A DNA stretch of 17,632 bases from CAIJXO01 sp041308645 (GCA_041308645.1 JBFZBC010000003.1:1-17632); one strand, 5' to 3'; shown: positions 7,253 through 14,483, numbered from the stretch's first letter. The notes: generated from the sequence alone by a model not told the origin. Numbers and translations are program-made.

Positions 7253-8578
7253 ATGTTTAAAAGAAGATTCTGGGCGGTGATATTACTTTTGATTGCGAGC
7301 TTGATCGGTTATTTTGTTTATTCTACTAATAAGGTTGATTCCAGTAAGAAATTTAAACTTGGTTTGGATTTAAATGGTGGTATTGAGTTGGTTTATCAGG
7401 CAGATACTAGTGGTATATCCTCAGTAGATATTTCTGGTAAGATGAATTCTCTTAAAGATTTGATTGAAAAAAGAGTAAATGTTTTTGGTGTATCTGAACC
7501 AATAATTCAAATAGAAAGAGTTGGAATAATTGGTGGTAATACCTCAGAACAATTAATCATAGATTTACCTGGGCAGACAGATATTGCGGGTGCTATTGCT
7601 CAGGTGGGAAAGACTTATGTCCTAGATTTTAAATTTTTAAAGAAGGAGTTAGAAAATTCTACCAGTACAGAATCGGTGACTGGTGATAGTTTTGAATCTA
7701 CTGGACTGACTGGAGCCTTATTAACAAAGGCAACTTTGGAATTTAATCAAAATACTGGTGAGCCAAATGTTGCCCTACAGTTTAATAGTGAAGGTTCAGA
7801 TTTATTTGCTAAAATAACTAAAGAAAATGTTGGTAGACGTTTAGCTATCTTTTTAGATGGTGATGTGAAGTCAATGCCAGTGATTAGAGAGGAAATTACT
7901 GGTGGTAAGGCGTCTATTTCGGGTGGTTTTATAGGTTCAGCTGGTTTGAAGGAAGCTAAGGATTTAGTGAGTAATTTGAATCTTGGTGCTTTACCAATTC
8001 CGATTGAACTTATTTCTACACAGAGTGTTGGGGCTTCACTGGGGACCGAGGCGGTAAAGGCTAGTATGCACGCAGGTTTATGGGCTTTTATTGTTATCGC
8101 CCTTTTCCTTGTCCTTTGGTACAGATTACCAGGTTTGTTAGCAGTTATTTCACTTTCAATTTATGTCGCTATAAACTTGGCTTTATTTAAATTAATTCCC
8201 GTAACCCTGACCGCCGCCGGTATCGCTGGTTTTATCCTTTCTCTTGGTATGGCGGTGGATGCTAATATTTTGATTTTTGAAAGAATGAAAGAGGAGTTGG
8301 CTCGTGGTCGAGAACTTGGTGATGCTATCGAGGAAGGTTTTGCTAGGGCATGGTTATCTATTCGTGATAGTAATACCTCAAGTATTATTACCGCTATTAT
8401 TCTTTATTATTTTTCCAGTACACCAATGGTTAAGGGTTTCGCTTTTGTGTTTGGTCTAGGTGTTTTTGTTTCAATGTTTACCGCCATTACCGCTTCTCGA
8501 ACTTTACTTTTAGCTATCAAGCATGATAGTGCTGGTAAAATAATGCGCTTCTTGTTTGGTACTGGCGCAAATAAATAA
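7253..8578 (+). CDS. secD: Protein translocase subunit SecD
   Basis: SecD, an RND-family subunit that with SecF uses the proton gradient to help SecYEG-driven protein export. At 441 aa it is at the short end for the family. There is one N-terminal membrane segment (about 6-24), then the D1 motif FKLGLDLNGGIELVYQA (34-50). A periplasmic P1 region follows, with LIIDLPGQTD (101-110) and a LALFLDG-like strand LAIFLDGDVKSMPVI (197-211), then five membrane helices from about 270. The D4 motif is complete: GIAGFILSLGMAVDANILIFERMKEEL (323-349), whose Asp is in the proton path. The P1 insertion is reduced. secF follows after 5 nt, so both come from one transcript. Confidence 0.95.
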   Translation: MFKRRFWAVILLLIASLIGYFVYSTNKVDSSKKFKLGLDLNGGIELVYQADTSGISSVDISGKMNSLKDLIEKRVNVFGVSEPIIQIERVGIIGGNTSEQLIIDLPGQTDIAGAIAQVGKTYVLDFKFLKKELENSTSTESVTGDSFESTGLTGALLTKATLEFNQNTGEPNVALQFNSEGSDLFAKITKENVGRRLAIFLDGDVKSMPVIREEITGGKASISGGFIGSAGLKEAKDLVSNLNLGALPIPIELISTQSVGASLGTEAVKASMHAGLWAFIVIALFLVLWYRLPGLLAVISLSIYVAINLALFKLIPVTLTAAGIAGFILSLGMAVDANILIFERMKEELARGRELGDAIEEGFARAWLSIRDSNTSSIITAIILYYFSSTPMVKGFAFVFGLGVFVSMFTAITASRTLLLAIKHDSAGKIMRFLFGTGANK

Positions 8579-8583
8579 AATAT

Positions 8584-9516
8584 ATGTTTATTATAAAAAA
8601 TAGAAAATTTTTTTACATCTTATCAATTGTGTTGATTGTTATTTCTATAGTTTCTCTTTTTGTTTGGAAGTTGGAATTGGGTATTGATTTTAAGGGTGGA
8701 TCAGCTATTGAAATTCGTTATGTAGATATAAAGCCAGATATTGAAGTAATTAAGAATAATATTTCCACTTTAGCCACAGAAATTTCTCTTGGTAACTATG
8801 TTTTGCAGTCAGTTGGTGATACAGATTATTCTCTTAAATCTAGATTAGTATCTGATAAGGAGAGGCAAATGATTGAGGGTGCTTTTTCTAATAATGGCGC
8901 GTTTAAAACTGAATTAAAGAAGGTTAATTCCATTGGTCCCTTAATAGGTAAAGAAGCTGGACAGAAAGCTCTCATTTCTGTTATTTTGGTTATTCTTTGT
9001 ATCGTCCTTTTTATTACTTTTGTTTTTCGAAAGGTTTCTAAACCAATTTCTTCTTGGAAATACGGTCTGATGTCTATTGTAGCCTTAGCTCATGATGTGA
9101 TTATTCCTACTGGAGTATTTTCCATTCTCGGTCATTTTAAAGGCTATGAAGTGGATACATTGTTCGTTACCGCCCTTCTGGTGATTCTCGGTTTTTCTAT
9201 TCACGACACTATTGTGGTGTATGACAGAATTCGTGAAAACCTGAGCATTTCCCATAAAAATAATGATAAGAAAACTTTTGAGACTATTGTGGGGGAGAGT
9301 GTGTCCCAAACTTTTGTCCGTTCCATCAATACTTCCATGACCACCATTTTAGCTCTCTTTGTTCTTTATTTCCTAGGTCCAGAAGCCACCAAGCATTTTT
9401 CTCTGGCTTTGATTATTGGTGTCGGTATCGGTACTTACTCTTCCATCTTTATCGCTTCCGCTCTACTAGTAACCATTGAGAAATTGCAGAGTAAAAGAGA
9501 GTTAGCTAAGAAATAA
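8584..9516 (+). CDS. secF: Protein translocase subunit SecF
   Basis: SecF, partner of SecD in the export motor. A 310-aa protein of normal SecF length. The N-terminal helix (10-28) is followed by LGIDFKGGSAIEIRY (32-46), the SecF signature before the P4 domain. Five further helices start at about 130. The F4 motif DTLFVTALLVILGFSIHDTIVVYDRIREN (191-219) carries the conserved Asp208 and Asp214. Starts 5 nt after secD without an SD, presumably translated by coupling or reinitiation. The downstream T-run (about 9518-9525) has no clear hairpin. Confidence 0.95.
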   Translation: MFIIKNRKFFYILSIVLIVISIVSLFVWKLELGIDFKGGSAIEIRYVDIKPDIEVIKNNISTLATEISLGNYVLQSVGDTDYSLKSRLVSDKERQMIEGAFSNNGAFKTELKKVNSIGPLIGKEAGQKALISVILVILCIVLFITFVFRKVSKPISSWKYGLMSIVALAHDVIIPTGVFSILGHFKGYEVDTLFVTALLVILGFSIHDTIVVYDRIRENLSISHKNNDKKTFETIVGESVSQTFVRSINTSMTTILALFVLYFLGPEATKHFSLALIIGVGIGTYSSIFIASALLVTIEKLQSKRELAKK

Positions 9517-9536
9517 TTTTTTTTGTTTACTTTCGT

Positions 9537-9542
9537 TAAGAT
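9537..9542 (+). promoter_or_regulatory. Weak -10 box of the methyltransferase gene
   Basis: TAAGAT, ending 6 nt before the ATG at 9549. No good -35 at the expected distance. The spacing matches the leaderless pattern of neighbouring genes. Confidence 0.35.
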
Positions 9543-9548
9543 AAAAAT

Positions 9549-10382
9549 ATGAAAAACGACACATCGTGGGGGAAGGTGGCGGGGTGGTATGATTCCTTAT
9601 TACAAATGGAGGGGACTTATCAAAAGGAGGTGATTTTACCAAACCTATTAAGACTAATGGATATTAAGAAAGGGGATAAAGTGCTGGACATTGCTTGTGG
9701 GCAGGGATTTTTTTCACGAGCTTTGGTGGAGAAAGGAGCAGAGGTAACTGGAGTGGATATTTCAGCCGAACTGATTAAATTTGCTCAAGAAAAAGCAGGG
9801 AAGGGGGAGAGGTACCTAGTTGCTTTTGCTGATGATTTCACCAAGGAGATAACCCCACTTCGCCAAGGCTCCGCGGGGCAGGGTTTTGATAAAGCCCTTA
9901 TTGTTTTAGCAATACAGAATATTCAAAATTTAAATGGGGTATTGGCAGAAGCCTCCCGGGCTTTGAAGGTGGGTGGAAAATTATTTTTGGTGTTAAATCA
10001 TCCAGCTTTTAGAAATCCAAAGCATACGGCTTGGGGTTTTTCAGAAAAAGATAAAGTGCAATACCGCCGTGTTGATGAATATTTATCTGAATCACAAACA
10101 GAGATTGATATGGCCCCTGGTATGACGCAGACAGGGAGCAACTCTCTTCATTTAACGCAGACTAATCATTCTGAGAGTTCTCCCCGTCGGCTTATAACTA
10201 TTTCTTTTCATCGTTCACTTCAAGTGTATTTCAAGGTCTTAAATAAAAATGGTTTTTTGGTCGGACGTTTAGAGGAATGGAATTCTAATAAAAAAAGCGA
10301 AACTGGTCCTCGCCAAAAAGCCGAGGACAAAGCTCGTAAAGAAATTCCTCTTTTTATGATGATTGAAGCGGTTAAAATATAG
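9549..10382 (+). CDS. Class I SAM-dependent methyltransferase
   Basis: A 277-aa soluble enzyme with the SAM-binding Rossmann motifs: VLDIACGQGFFSRALVEKGA (45-64, motif I), VTGVDISAELIKFAQ (66-80, acidic loop), FDKALIVLAIQNIQN (113-127) and ALKVGGKLFLVLNHPAFR (138-155). The substrate cannot be predicted; the frame resembles the Methyltransf_11/25 type. Two stretches look like insertions. Residues about 101-112 (ITPLRQGSAGQG) are encoded by a GC-rich palindrome at 9851-9885. Residues about 192-214 carry the palindromic element at 10130-10188, between EIDMAPG and ITISFHR. The second encodes almost the same 13 residues as an insertion in MurC. A perfect SD word, AAAGGAGGTGAT, lies inside the frame at 9623-9634. 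A long hairpin begins at the stop codon. Confidence 0.88.
   Translation: MKNDTSWGKVAGWYDSLLQMEGTYQKEVILPNLLRLMDIKKGDKVLDIACGQGFFSRALVEKGAEVTGVDISAELIKFAQEKAGKGERYLVAFADDFTKEITPLRQGSAGQGFDKALIVLAIQNIQNLNGVLAEASRALKVGGKLFLVLNHPAFRNPKHTAWGFSEKDKVQYRRVDEYLSESQTEIDMAPGMTQTGSNSLHLTQTNHSESSPRRLITISFHRSLQVYFKVLNKNGFLVGRLEEWNSNKKSETGPRQKAEDKARKEIPLFMMIEAVKI
9851..9885 (+). repeat. GC-rich palindrome inside methyltransferase gene
   Basis: AACCC (9851-9855) can pair with GGGTT (9881-9885), or CCCC (9853-9856) with GGGG (9875-9878), around an inner CGCC/GGCT arm. It encodes a polar low-complexity PLRQGSAGQG stretch between two Rossmann strands. It stands out from the AT-rich surroundings, consistent with an inserted small repeat. 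No second copy is in the window. Confidence 0.45.
10130..10188 (+). repeat. Palindromic element, copy A (in methyltransferase)
   Basis: The core 10140-10179 differs from the MurC copy (17331-17370) at 5 of 40 positions, all transitions. The stem is GAC, GGGAG and AACTCTC (10130-10146) paired with GAGAGTT, CTCCC and GTC (10173-10188), with small bulges. It is translated in the same frame as copy B, as SLHLTQTNHSES. Two of the five differences are a paired A-T to G-C change within the stem. Confidence 0.85.
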
Positions 10383-10492
10383 ACCACTCATAGTAATATG
10401 ATTTTGGAGGCTTCGCAGCCGGGTAGGCGAGACTGAGCAAATTTTCAGTAGAAAATTATATGTGCTCCAAAAATTATATTGCTGAGGGTGGT
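10383..10492 (+). other. Long imperfect hairpin right after methyltransferase stop
   Basis: 10383-10409 pairs with 10465-10492 over about 25 positions: ACCAC...AATAT...TTTTGGAG against CTCCAAAA...ATATT...GTGGT, with one mismatch and one bulge. The four non-Watson-Crick pairs are G-U when read as plus-strand RNA and would be A-C on the minus strand, so the structure belongs to plus-strand RNA. The loop holds AATTTTC-AGTA-GAAAATT (about 10439-10456) and a GC-rich GGCTTCGCAGCC hairpin. There is no T-run, so it is not a standard terminator; it may be a 3'-UTR structure or an element. Confidence 0.7.
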
Positions 10493-10532
10493 TAATGATA
10501 ATGTAGCAAGTAAAATAAGACTATTTTATTAC

Positions 10533-10560
10533 TTGACTTTGGATTTCTCCTGAGTATAAT
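10533..10560 (+). promoter_or_regulatory. Promoter of the 16S rRNA unit
   Basis: TTGACT (10533-10538), 16-nt spacer, TATAAT (10555-10560). Transcription would start near 10567, leaving a leader of about 320 nt before mature 16S. Confidence 0.85.
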
Positions 10561-10566
10561 GGACTT

Positions 10567-10889
10567 CACTGTTTGATTTCACCTGATAGGTGATTTTTAG
10601 ACAGGAAAAGTTCATTGACACAGTTTGAAAATATCTAGCCCAAATATCGATATGTTTGGAGTTAGATGAGAACGTATAGTTTATTTAGCACACTTTGTGC
10701 TTTGGTAAAATGATACGTGCAAGTCAAAATAACACATAACTTTGTAAAAAAAATGATTTAACCCCGTCAAATAAAAGCAACAAAATTTGACCGGGTAAGG
10801 AGCTAGGAACAAGAAACGAATTATATAAAAGAAAATATTATTTTTTCTTTTGTTCCGTTCGAATTAAAAACTAAATTAAAATTTAATTT
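10567..10889 (+). other. 16S rRNA leader, no gene
   Basis: A 320-nt AT-rich transcribed leader without a coding sequence. It contains a strong hairpin, 10762-10772 with 10785-10795 (11 positions, one C-C mismatch), and the left arm of the 16S processing stem at 10837-10860. TAAAAT near 10708 with an upstream TGG could be a second, weaker promoter. I do not see a convincing boxA/boxB antitermination site. Confidence 0.6.
10837..10860 (+). repeat. Left arm of 16S processing stem
   Basis: Twenty-four nt complementary to 13647-13670 over the full length, with one G-U pair. It brackets the whole 16S gene, as expected for the RNase III precursor stem. Confidence 0.9.
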
Positions 10890-11721
10890 TTTATTTAGAG
10901 TTTGATCCTAGCTCAGGATGAACGCTGGCGGCGTGGATAGGGCATGCAAGTCAAGGGGGTCGCAAGACAACCGGCAGACGAGATAGTAATAAGTAGGTAC
11001 GAACCTCAGAGTCAGGAATAGCTAGTCGAAAGATTAGGTAATACTTGATGGTCCCGCAAGGGTAAAGATTTATCGCTTTGAGATCGGCCTGCTCGGTATC
11101 AGCTAGTTGGTAAGGTAATGGCTTACCAAGGCAATGACGCCTAGGGGGGGTGAGAGCCTGTTCCCCATCGATGGAACTGAGATACGGTCCATACACCTAC
11201 GGGTGGCTGCAGTCGAGAATATTCGACAATGGGCGAAAGCCTGATCGAGCGACGCCGCGTGCAGGATGAAGTGCTTCGGTATGTAAACTGCTTTTGTAGA
11301 CTAGAAAGTTTATTGATCAGTCTAAGAATAAGAGGTTGCTAAACTCGTGCCAGCAGCAGCGGTAATACGAGTGCCTCGAGCGTTATCCGGAATCATTGGG
11401 CGTAAAGGGTGTGCAGGCGGTCTGATTAGTCTTTTGTCAAATTCTTCGGCTCAACCGGGGGTCGGCAGGGGAAACGGTCAGACTAGAGGATGCGAGAGGT
11501 TAACGGAACTCATAGTGTAGCGGTGAAATGCGTTGATATTATGGGGAACACCAAATGCGAAGGCAGTTAACTGGAGCACTCCTGACGCTGAAACACGAAA
11601 GCGTGGGTAGCGAATGGGATTAGATACCCCAGTAGTCCACGCCCTAAACGATCTTCTCTAGGTTTTCGGAGTATCGACCCTCTGAGAGCCACAGCTAACG
11701 CGTTAAGAGAAGCGCCTGGGT

Positions 11722-11753
<32 letters not shown>

Positions 11754-11980
11754 AGACGGGGACTTGCACAAGCGGAGGATCATGTGGTTTAATTCGATGA
11801 CAAACGAAGAACCTTACCAGGGTTAGAAATCTAGTTGAAGACATTTGGAAACTTTTGTCGTCCGCAAGGACAATTAGACAGGTGATGCATGGCCGTCGTC
11901 AGTTCGTGGTTTGAATTGTTCCCTTAAGTGGGGTAACGAACGCAACCCTCGTTGCCTGTTTTAAATGTCAGGCGAGACTG

Positions 11981-12101
11981 CCCTCGATTGAGCACGTGAA
12001 GCCAGCTTATTAGCTGATTAGCTCGTAGCTTGTTAGGAAGAACCTAAGAAGCTAAAAAGCTAACTAGCTACAAGCTAGTGTTTCGTGAATTCAATCGAGG
12101 G
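11981..12101 (+). other. Expanded helix 39 of 16S rRNA
   Basis: CCCTCGATTGA (11981-11991) pairs perfectly with TCAATCGAGGG (12091-12101). E. coli has a helix of roughly 15 nt here; this one is 121 nt. The insert folds as a rod rich in AGCT: AGCTGATTAGCT with AGCTAACTAGCT (11 of 12 pairs) and CTTGTTAGG-AAGAA-CCTAAGAAG at its tip. There is no splice-site signature, so it is probably retained as an expansion segment. Confidence 0.75.
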
Positions 12102-12619
12102 AGGAAGGCGAGGATGACGCCAGGTCAGCATGTCCCTTTGATACCCTGGGCTACACACGTGATACAATGGCGCACTACAGAGCGACGCAATACCGAAAGG
12201 TGGAGCAAATCGACTAAAAGTGGCCTAAGTTCGGATAGAGGTCTGCAACTCGACCTCTTGAAGCTGGATTCGCTAGTAATCACAGGTCAGCTATACTGTG
12301 GTGAATACGTTCTCAAGTCTTGTACTCGGGTCGCCATGCGATCGAGTACGCAAGTTGGTGCAAATCCAACCAAGACAATTCACAGTGTCTTGAAATGAAA
12401 TACCAGTCTACTGTCCGCGAGGACTATAGATGAAGGGGTAAAGTAATATTTTTTAGCTTGAATGCCAGTTATGGCGCATAAGAGAGGTTATCCTGCGAGT
12501 ACATGGAGAAACCTACTGTGTTTCAAAAACTCTTATACGTATCGTGGCATCGAGATGAAAGAAAATAGTGTATTCGGTTACCGTGGGAGGTCTGTCGTTT
12601 TCCTCGTGGGTAGTTTCCC

Positions 12620-12648
12620 TTGAGGTATTGTATATAGTAATGTATACT
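12620..12648 (+). promoter_or_regulatory. Intron-internal promoter for the endonuclease gene
   Basis: TTGAGG (12620-12625), 17-nt spacer, TATACT (12643-12648). The ATG at 12655 follows 6 nt later, so the mRNA would be leaderless and independent of rRNA transcription. Confidence 0.55.
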
Positions 12649-12654
12649 TATGGA

Positions 12655-13236
12655 ATGATAGAAGTCAGCAGAGTTCGTAGTACCAAAAGTGAAGATGCTC
12701 GGTTTAATCCCAAGCTACAACTTCCTATTGGGAAGGAACAAATTCAAAGGAAAAAGTTACATCCTCAATATGTCTCAGGATTTATTGATGGAGAAGGATC
12801 TTTTTCAATTAGTATAGGGAAACACAAGACATTGCGCCGAGGTTTTGAAGTTCGTCCAGAATTTGAAATAGAATTACGTAAGGATGATCAGGAAATCTTA
12901 GAACGCATACTTGTGACGATTGGAATTGGAAGAATATATGATTGCTCATATGAGCGATATGGATGGTATCCACATGCAAAGTATAAAATTACCAGCATTT
13001 GGGACCTGAAAGAATATTTATTTCCTTTTCTTGACCGGAATCCTTTAATCGCTAAAAAGAAAAAATCTTATCTACTTTTCAAACAAATAGTTTTGATGGT
13101 TTGCGCCAAAGAACATTTGTGTGACGAGGGATTTAACAAAATTGTAAAACTTCGCGACGAGCTTCGGGCTCTAGGGAAGAAAGCTAAAACTTACTACGGC
13201 AAGGTAAGTGAATTCGATAAAAAATCGAATAAGTAA
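12655..13236 (+). CDS. LAGLIDADG homing endonuclease (intron-encoded)
   Basis: A 193-aa protein with one LAGLIDADG motif, QYVSGFIDGEGSFSISI (about 38-54), in which FIDGEGSF supplies the metal-binding acidic residue. The downstream pattern (EFEIELRKDDQEIL, YKITSIWDLKEYLFPFLDRNPL, KKKKSYLLFKQIV) is typical of the single-motif LAGLIDADG_1 group in rRNA introns, which act as homodimers and cut intron-less 16S genes to spread the intron. Start 12655 is chosen from the promoter 6 nt upstream; ATG 12640 and a non-ATG start at 12568 are in frame but lie in or before that promoter. No SD. The reading frame is intact, so the element may still be mobile. The C-terminus is Lys-rich. Confidence 0.88.
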   Translation: MIEVSRVRSTKSEDARFNPKLQLPIGKEQIQRKKLHPQYVSGFIDGEGSFSISIGKHKTLRRGFEVRPEFEIELRKDDQEILERILVTIGIGRIYDCSYERYGWYPHAKYKITSIWDLKEYLFPFLDRNPLIAKKKKSYLLFKQIVLMVCAKEHLCDEGFNKIVKLRDELRALGKKAKTYYGKVSEFDKKSNK

Positions 13237-13450
13237 CCTTTGAAAAACGCGAGGGTGCGGGAAAACCGCTTGCCCCGTGTTGAAGAGAATTATAATAGTA
13301 ATATTATAAAACATCAAATACCGCCCGTCAACTCAAGGGAATTGGGGATACCCGAAGTCTGTATTTATACGGCCTACGGTAAATTCAATAACAGGGAGTA
13401 AGTCGTAACAAGGCACGGGTAGCGGAAGCTGTTCGTGGAATTTTTCAAAT

Positions 13451-13674
13451 TGAACAACGTTGGTGTGATTTATGTGAGTATTTTACACTGACTTATTGAG
13501 TCGATTTTAAATGCCTTCCGCCCGGATGAATCCATTCGGACGGGCAATTGAGCATTTAAGTGTTTGTCTGAACATGTAACAGGCTGACCTTCTCGGAAAG
13601 ACGAGATATATTGGCTGGCTTAATAGAAATATTTTGCCAAGTTGAAGAACGGAACAAAAGAAAGAATAATAACG
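13451..13674 (+). other. 16S trailer with hairpins and right arm of processing stem
   Basis: About 200 nt beyond mature 16S, no gene. TTAAATGC (13507-13514) pairs with GCATTTAA (13552-13559) around GCCCG/CGGGC (13520-13524, 13541-13545). The right processing arm is 13647-13670. No CCTCC occurs in this region, so a hidden anti-SD exon is not apparent. Confidence 0.7.
13647..13670 (+). repeat. Right arm of 16S processing stem
   Basis: Complement of 10837-10860 over 24 nt. The 16S precursor is thereby closed on itself without tRNA or 23S. Confidence 0.9.
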
Positions 13675-13705
13675 CAAAAAACGCCATTAAATAAGGCGTT
13701 TTTTG
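13675..13705 (+). terminator. Terminator of the 16S unit
   Basis: AAAAAACGCC, loop ATTAAATA, GGCGTTTTTTG. It ends the transcript 5 nt after the processing stem, proving the 16S unit does not continue into other RNA genes. Confidence 0.9.
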
Positions 13706-13743
13706 TTTACCCGCCAATTTGGGAGGGCTACCTTATTTTATAC

Positions 13744-13772
13744 TTGACTTTTAATATGTAATATGCTATACT
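13744..13772 (+). promoter_or_regulatory. Promoter of the 82-aa membrane protein gene
   Basis: TTGACT (13744-13749), 17-nt spacer, TATACT (13767-13772). A 6-bp hairpin TGCCTC-AATA-GAGGCA (13808-13823) abuts the SD-like AGGAAGGA (13823-13830) and could mask or present it. Confidence 0.8.
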
Positions 13773-13836
13773 TGTAATGTATAGATAAGTTCTTTTATAT
13801 GATTATTTGCCTCAATAGAGGCAGGAAGGATTGGAT

Positions 13837-14085
13837 ATGAAAAATCAGAAAAATTCCGCTGTTGGGCTATTCTTGAGGAGTTGTGAAAAATTTTTCTTCG
13901 GAATATTTTTTCTTGTTTTGTTGGTTGCGATGATCACGTTACCGCCAGCAATCAATATTTATCGGTCAGTTTCCACAGGAGAGATTGTGAAGATCGAAAC
14001 CAAGGAAGGTATCATTACCGACCAGGCCAAGATAAAAGAAGCTCTCTCCGGACGTTATGATGGGTGCGAATTTCTTTTGCCCTAA
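13837..14085 (+). CDS. Small single-pass membrane protein (82 aa)
   Basis: No family recognised. The N-terminus is polar, one transmembrane segment spans about residues 20-42 (FFFGIFFLVLLVAMITLPPA), and a 40-residue tail (STGEIVKIETKEGIITDQAKIKEAL) ends in CEFLLP. Start 13837 (ATG) is preferred over an in-frame TTG at 13831 from the SD-like AGGAAGGA 6-7 nt upstream. It is monocistronic with its own near-consensus promoter and terminator, sitting between the 16S unit and tRNA-Ile. Like the 109-aa gene at 1204 it has a real 5' leader, an SD and a higher GC content than the neighbouring operons. Function unknown. Confidence 0.75.
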   Translation: MKNQKNSAVGLFLRSCEKFFFGIFFLVLLVAMITLPPAINIYRSVSTGEIVKIETKEGIITDQAKIKEALSGRYDGCEFLLP

Positions 14086-14100
14086 ATACACCCATCGCTG

Positions 14101-14139
14101 AGCGCCCCTAATTATCAAATTACCGGGGCGCTCTTTTTA
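14101..14139 (+). terminator. Terminator of the 82-aa gene
   Basis: AGCGCCCC (14101-14108) with GGGGCGCT (14125-14132), then CTTTTTATT. Confidence 0.92.
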
Positions 14140-14150
14140 TTAAATTTTAT

Positions 14151-14179
14151 TTGTAATTTTATGTATTTTTTGTTATATT
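14151..14179 (+). promoter_or_regulatory. Promoter of the tRNA-murD-murC region
   Basis: TTGTAA (14151-14156), 17-nt spacer, TATATT (14174-14179). Start near 14186, about 85 nt before tRNA-Ile. No other promoter is obvious before murD, so tRNAs and murein genes may share a transcript. Confidence 0.5.
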
Positions 14180-14234
14180 TTGTGAGTTGCGACATAGGAT
14201 TGCTGGCCCCACAGAAGATTACTTTCTTCGGGAC

Positions 14235-14274
14235 GCGCAATTTTTATAGTCGCTACGCTTCTTAAAAATTGCGC
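14235..14274 (+). repeat. Hairpin overlapping the 5' end of tRNA-Ile
   Basis: GCGCAATTTTTA (14235-14246) pairs with TAAAAATTGCGC (14263-14274); the last four bases are the first of the tRNA. It competes with the acceptor stem in the precursor. Confidence 0.7.
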
Positions 14275-14343
14275 GCATAGCTCAGCTGGTAGAGCAAACG
14301 ACTGATACTCGTTAGGTCCTAGGTTCGATTCCTAGTGCGCGCA
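14271..14343 (+). tRNA. trnI: tRNA-Ile (GAU)
   Basis: Complete cloverleaf: acceptor GCGCGCA/TGCGCGC, D arm GCTC/GAGC, anticodon stem AACGA/TCGTT with loop CTGATAC (anticodon GAT), variable AGGTC, T arm CTAGG-TTCGATT-CCTAG, discriminator A. CCA is not encoded. It is flanked by hairpins that pair with both acceptor strands. Confidence 0.96.
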
Positions 14344-14374
14344 CTAAAATAAATAAGCTATTTTAGTGCGCGCA
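14336..14374 (+). repeat. Hairpin overlapping the 3' end of tRNA-Ile
   Basis: TGCGCGCACTAAAATA (14336-14351) pairs over 16 bp with TATTTTAGTGCGCGCA (14359-14374), using the whole 3' acceptor strand of the tRNA. It lacks a T-run. Confidence 0.8.
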
Positions 14375-14483
14375 AGTAAGTACGGGGTACTTACGTCTAG
14401 GAGTCGAAGCCCGATTGAGTATTTTTTGGAATTTTTTAATAAACAAAAAATCCAATTGGGATACTGGTCATGTAATGACAGAT

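Larger units (their letters stand above)
12324..13317 (+). ncRNA. Probable group I intron in 16S rRNA (E. coli ~1393-1395)
   Basis: 16S homology breaks after CTTGT(AC) at 12323-12325 and resumes at ATACCGCCC (13318). P1: exon CTTGT pairs with GCAAG (12360-12364), ending in the expected U-G. A group I pseudoknot order is visible: P3 ATAAGAG (12478-12484) with CTCTTAT (12530-12536); a P4-P6 domain; P7 TACTGT (12514-12519) with ATAGTG (12565-12570). The endonuclease gene lies after P7, in the P9 region. The 3' part has a GC-rich hairpin (about 13250-13278) and an 8-bp stem with GTAA tetraloop (13290-13309). No G is at the expected 3' splice site, which is unusual. Exon continuity favours cutting after 12325 and 13317, whereas P1 favours after 12323. 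Confidence 0.7.

Noticed and set aside
10297..10330. GTCCTCG/CGAGGAC hairpin near the methyltransferase C-terminus
   Set aside because: The encoded TGPRQKAEDKARKEIP looks like native protein sequence rather than an insert, so the pairing may be chance.
10951..11196. Minus-strand frame in the 16S 5' domain
   Set aside because: Antisense to rRNA.
12078..12398. 106-codon open frame inside 16S and the intron start
   Set aside because: It spans conserved 16S helices and the splice junction; no protein signal.
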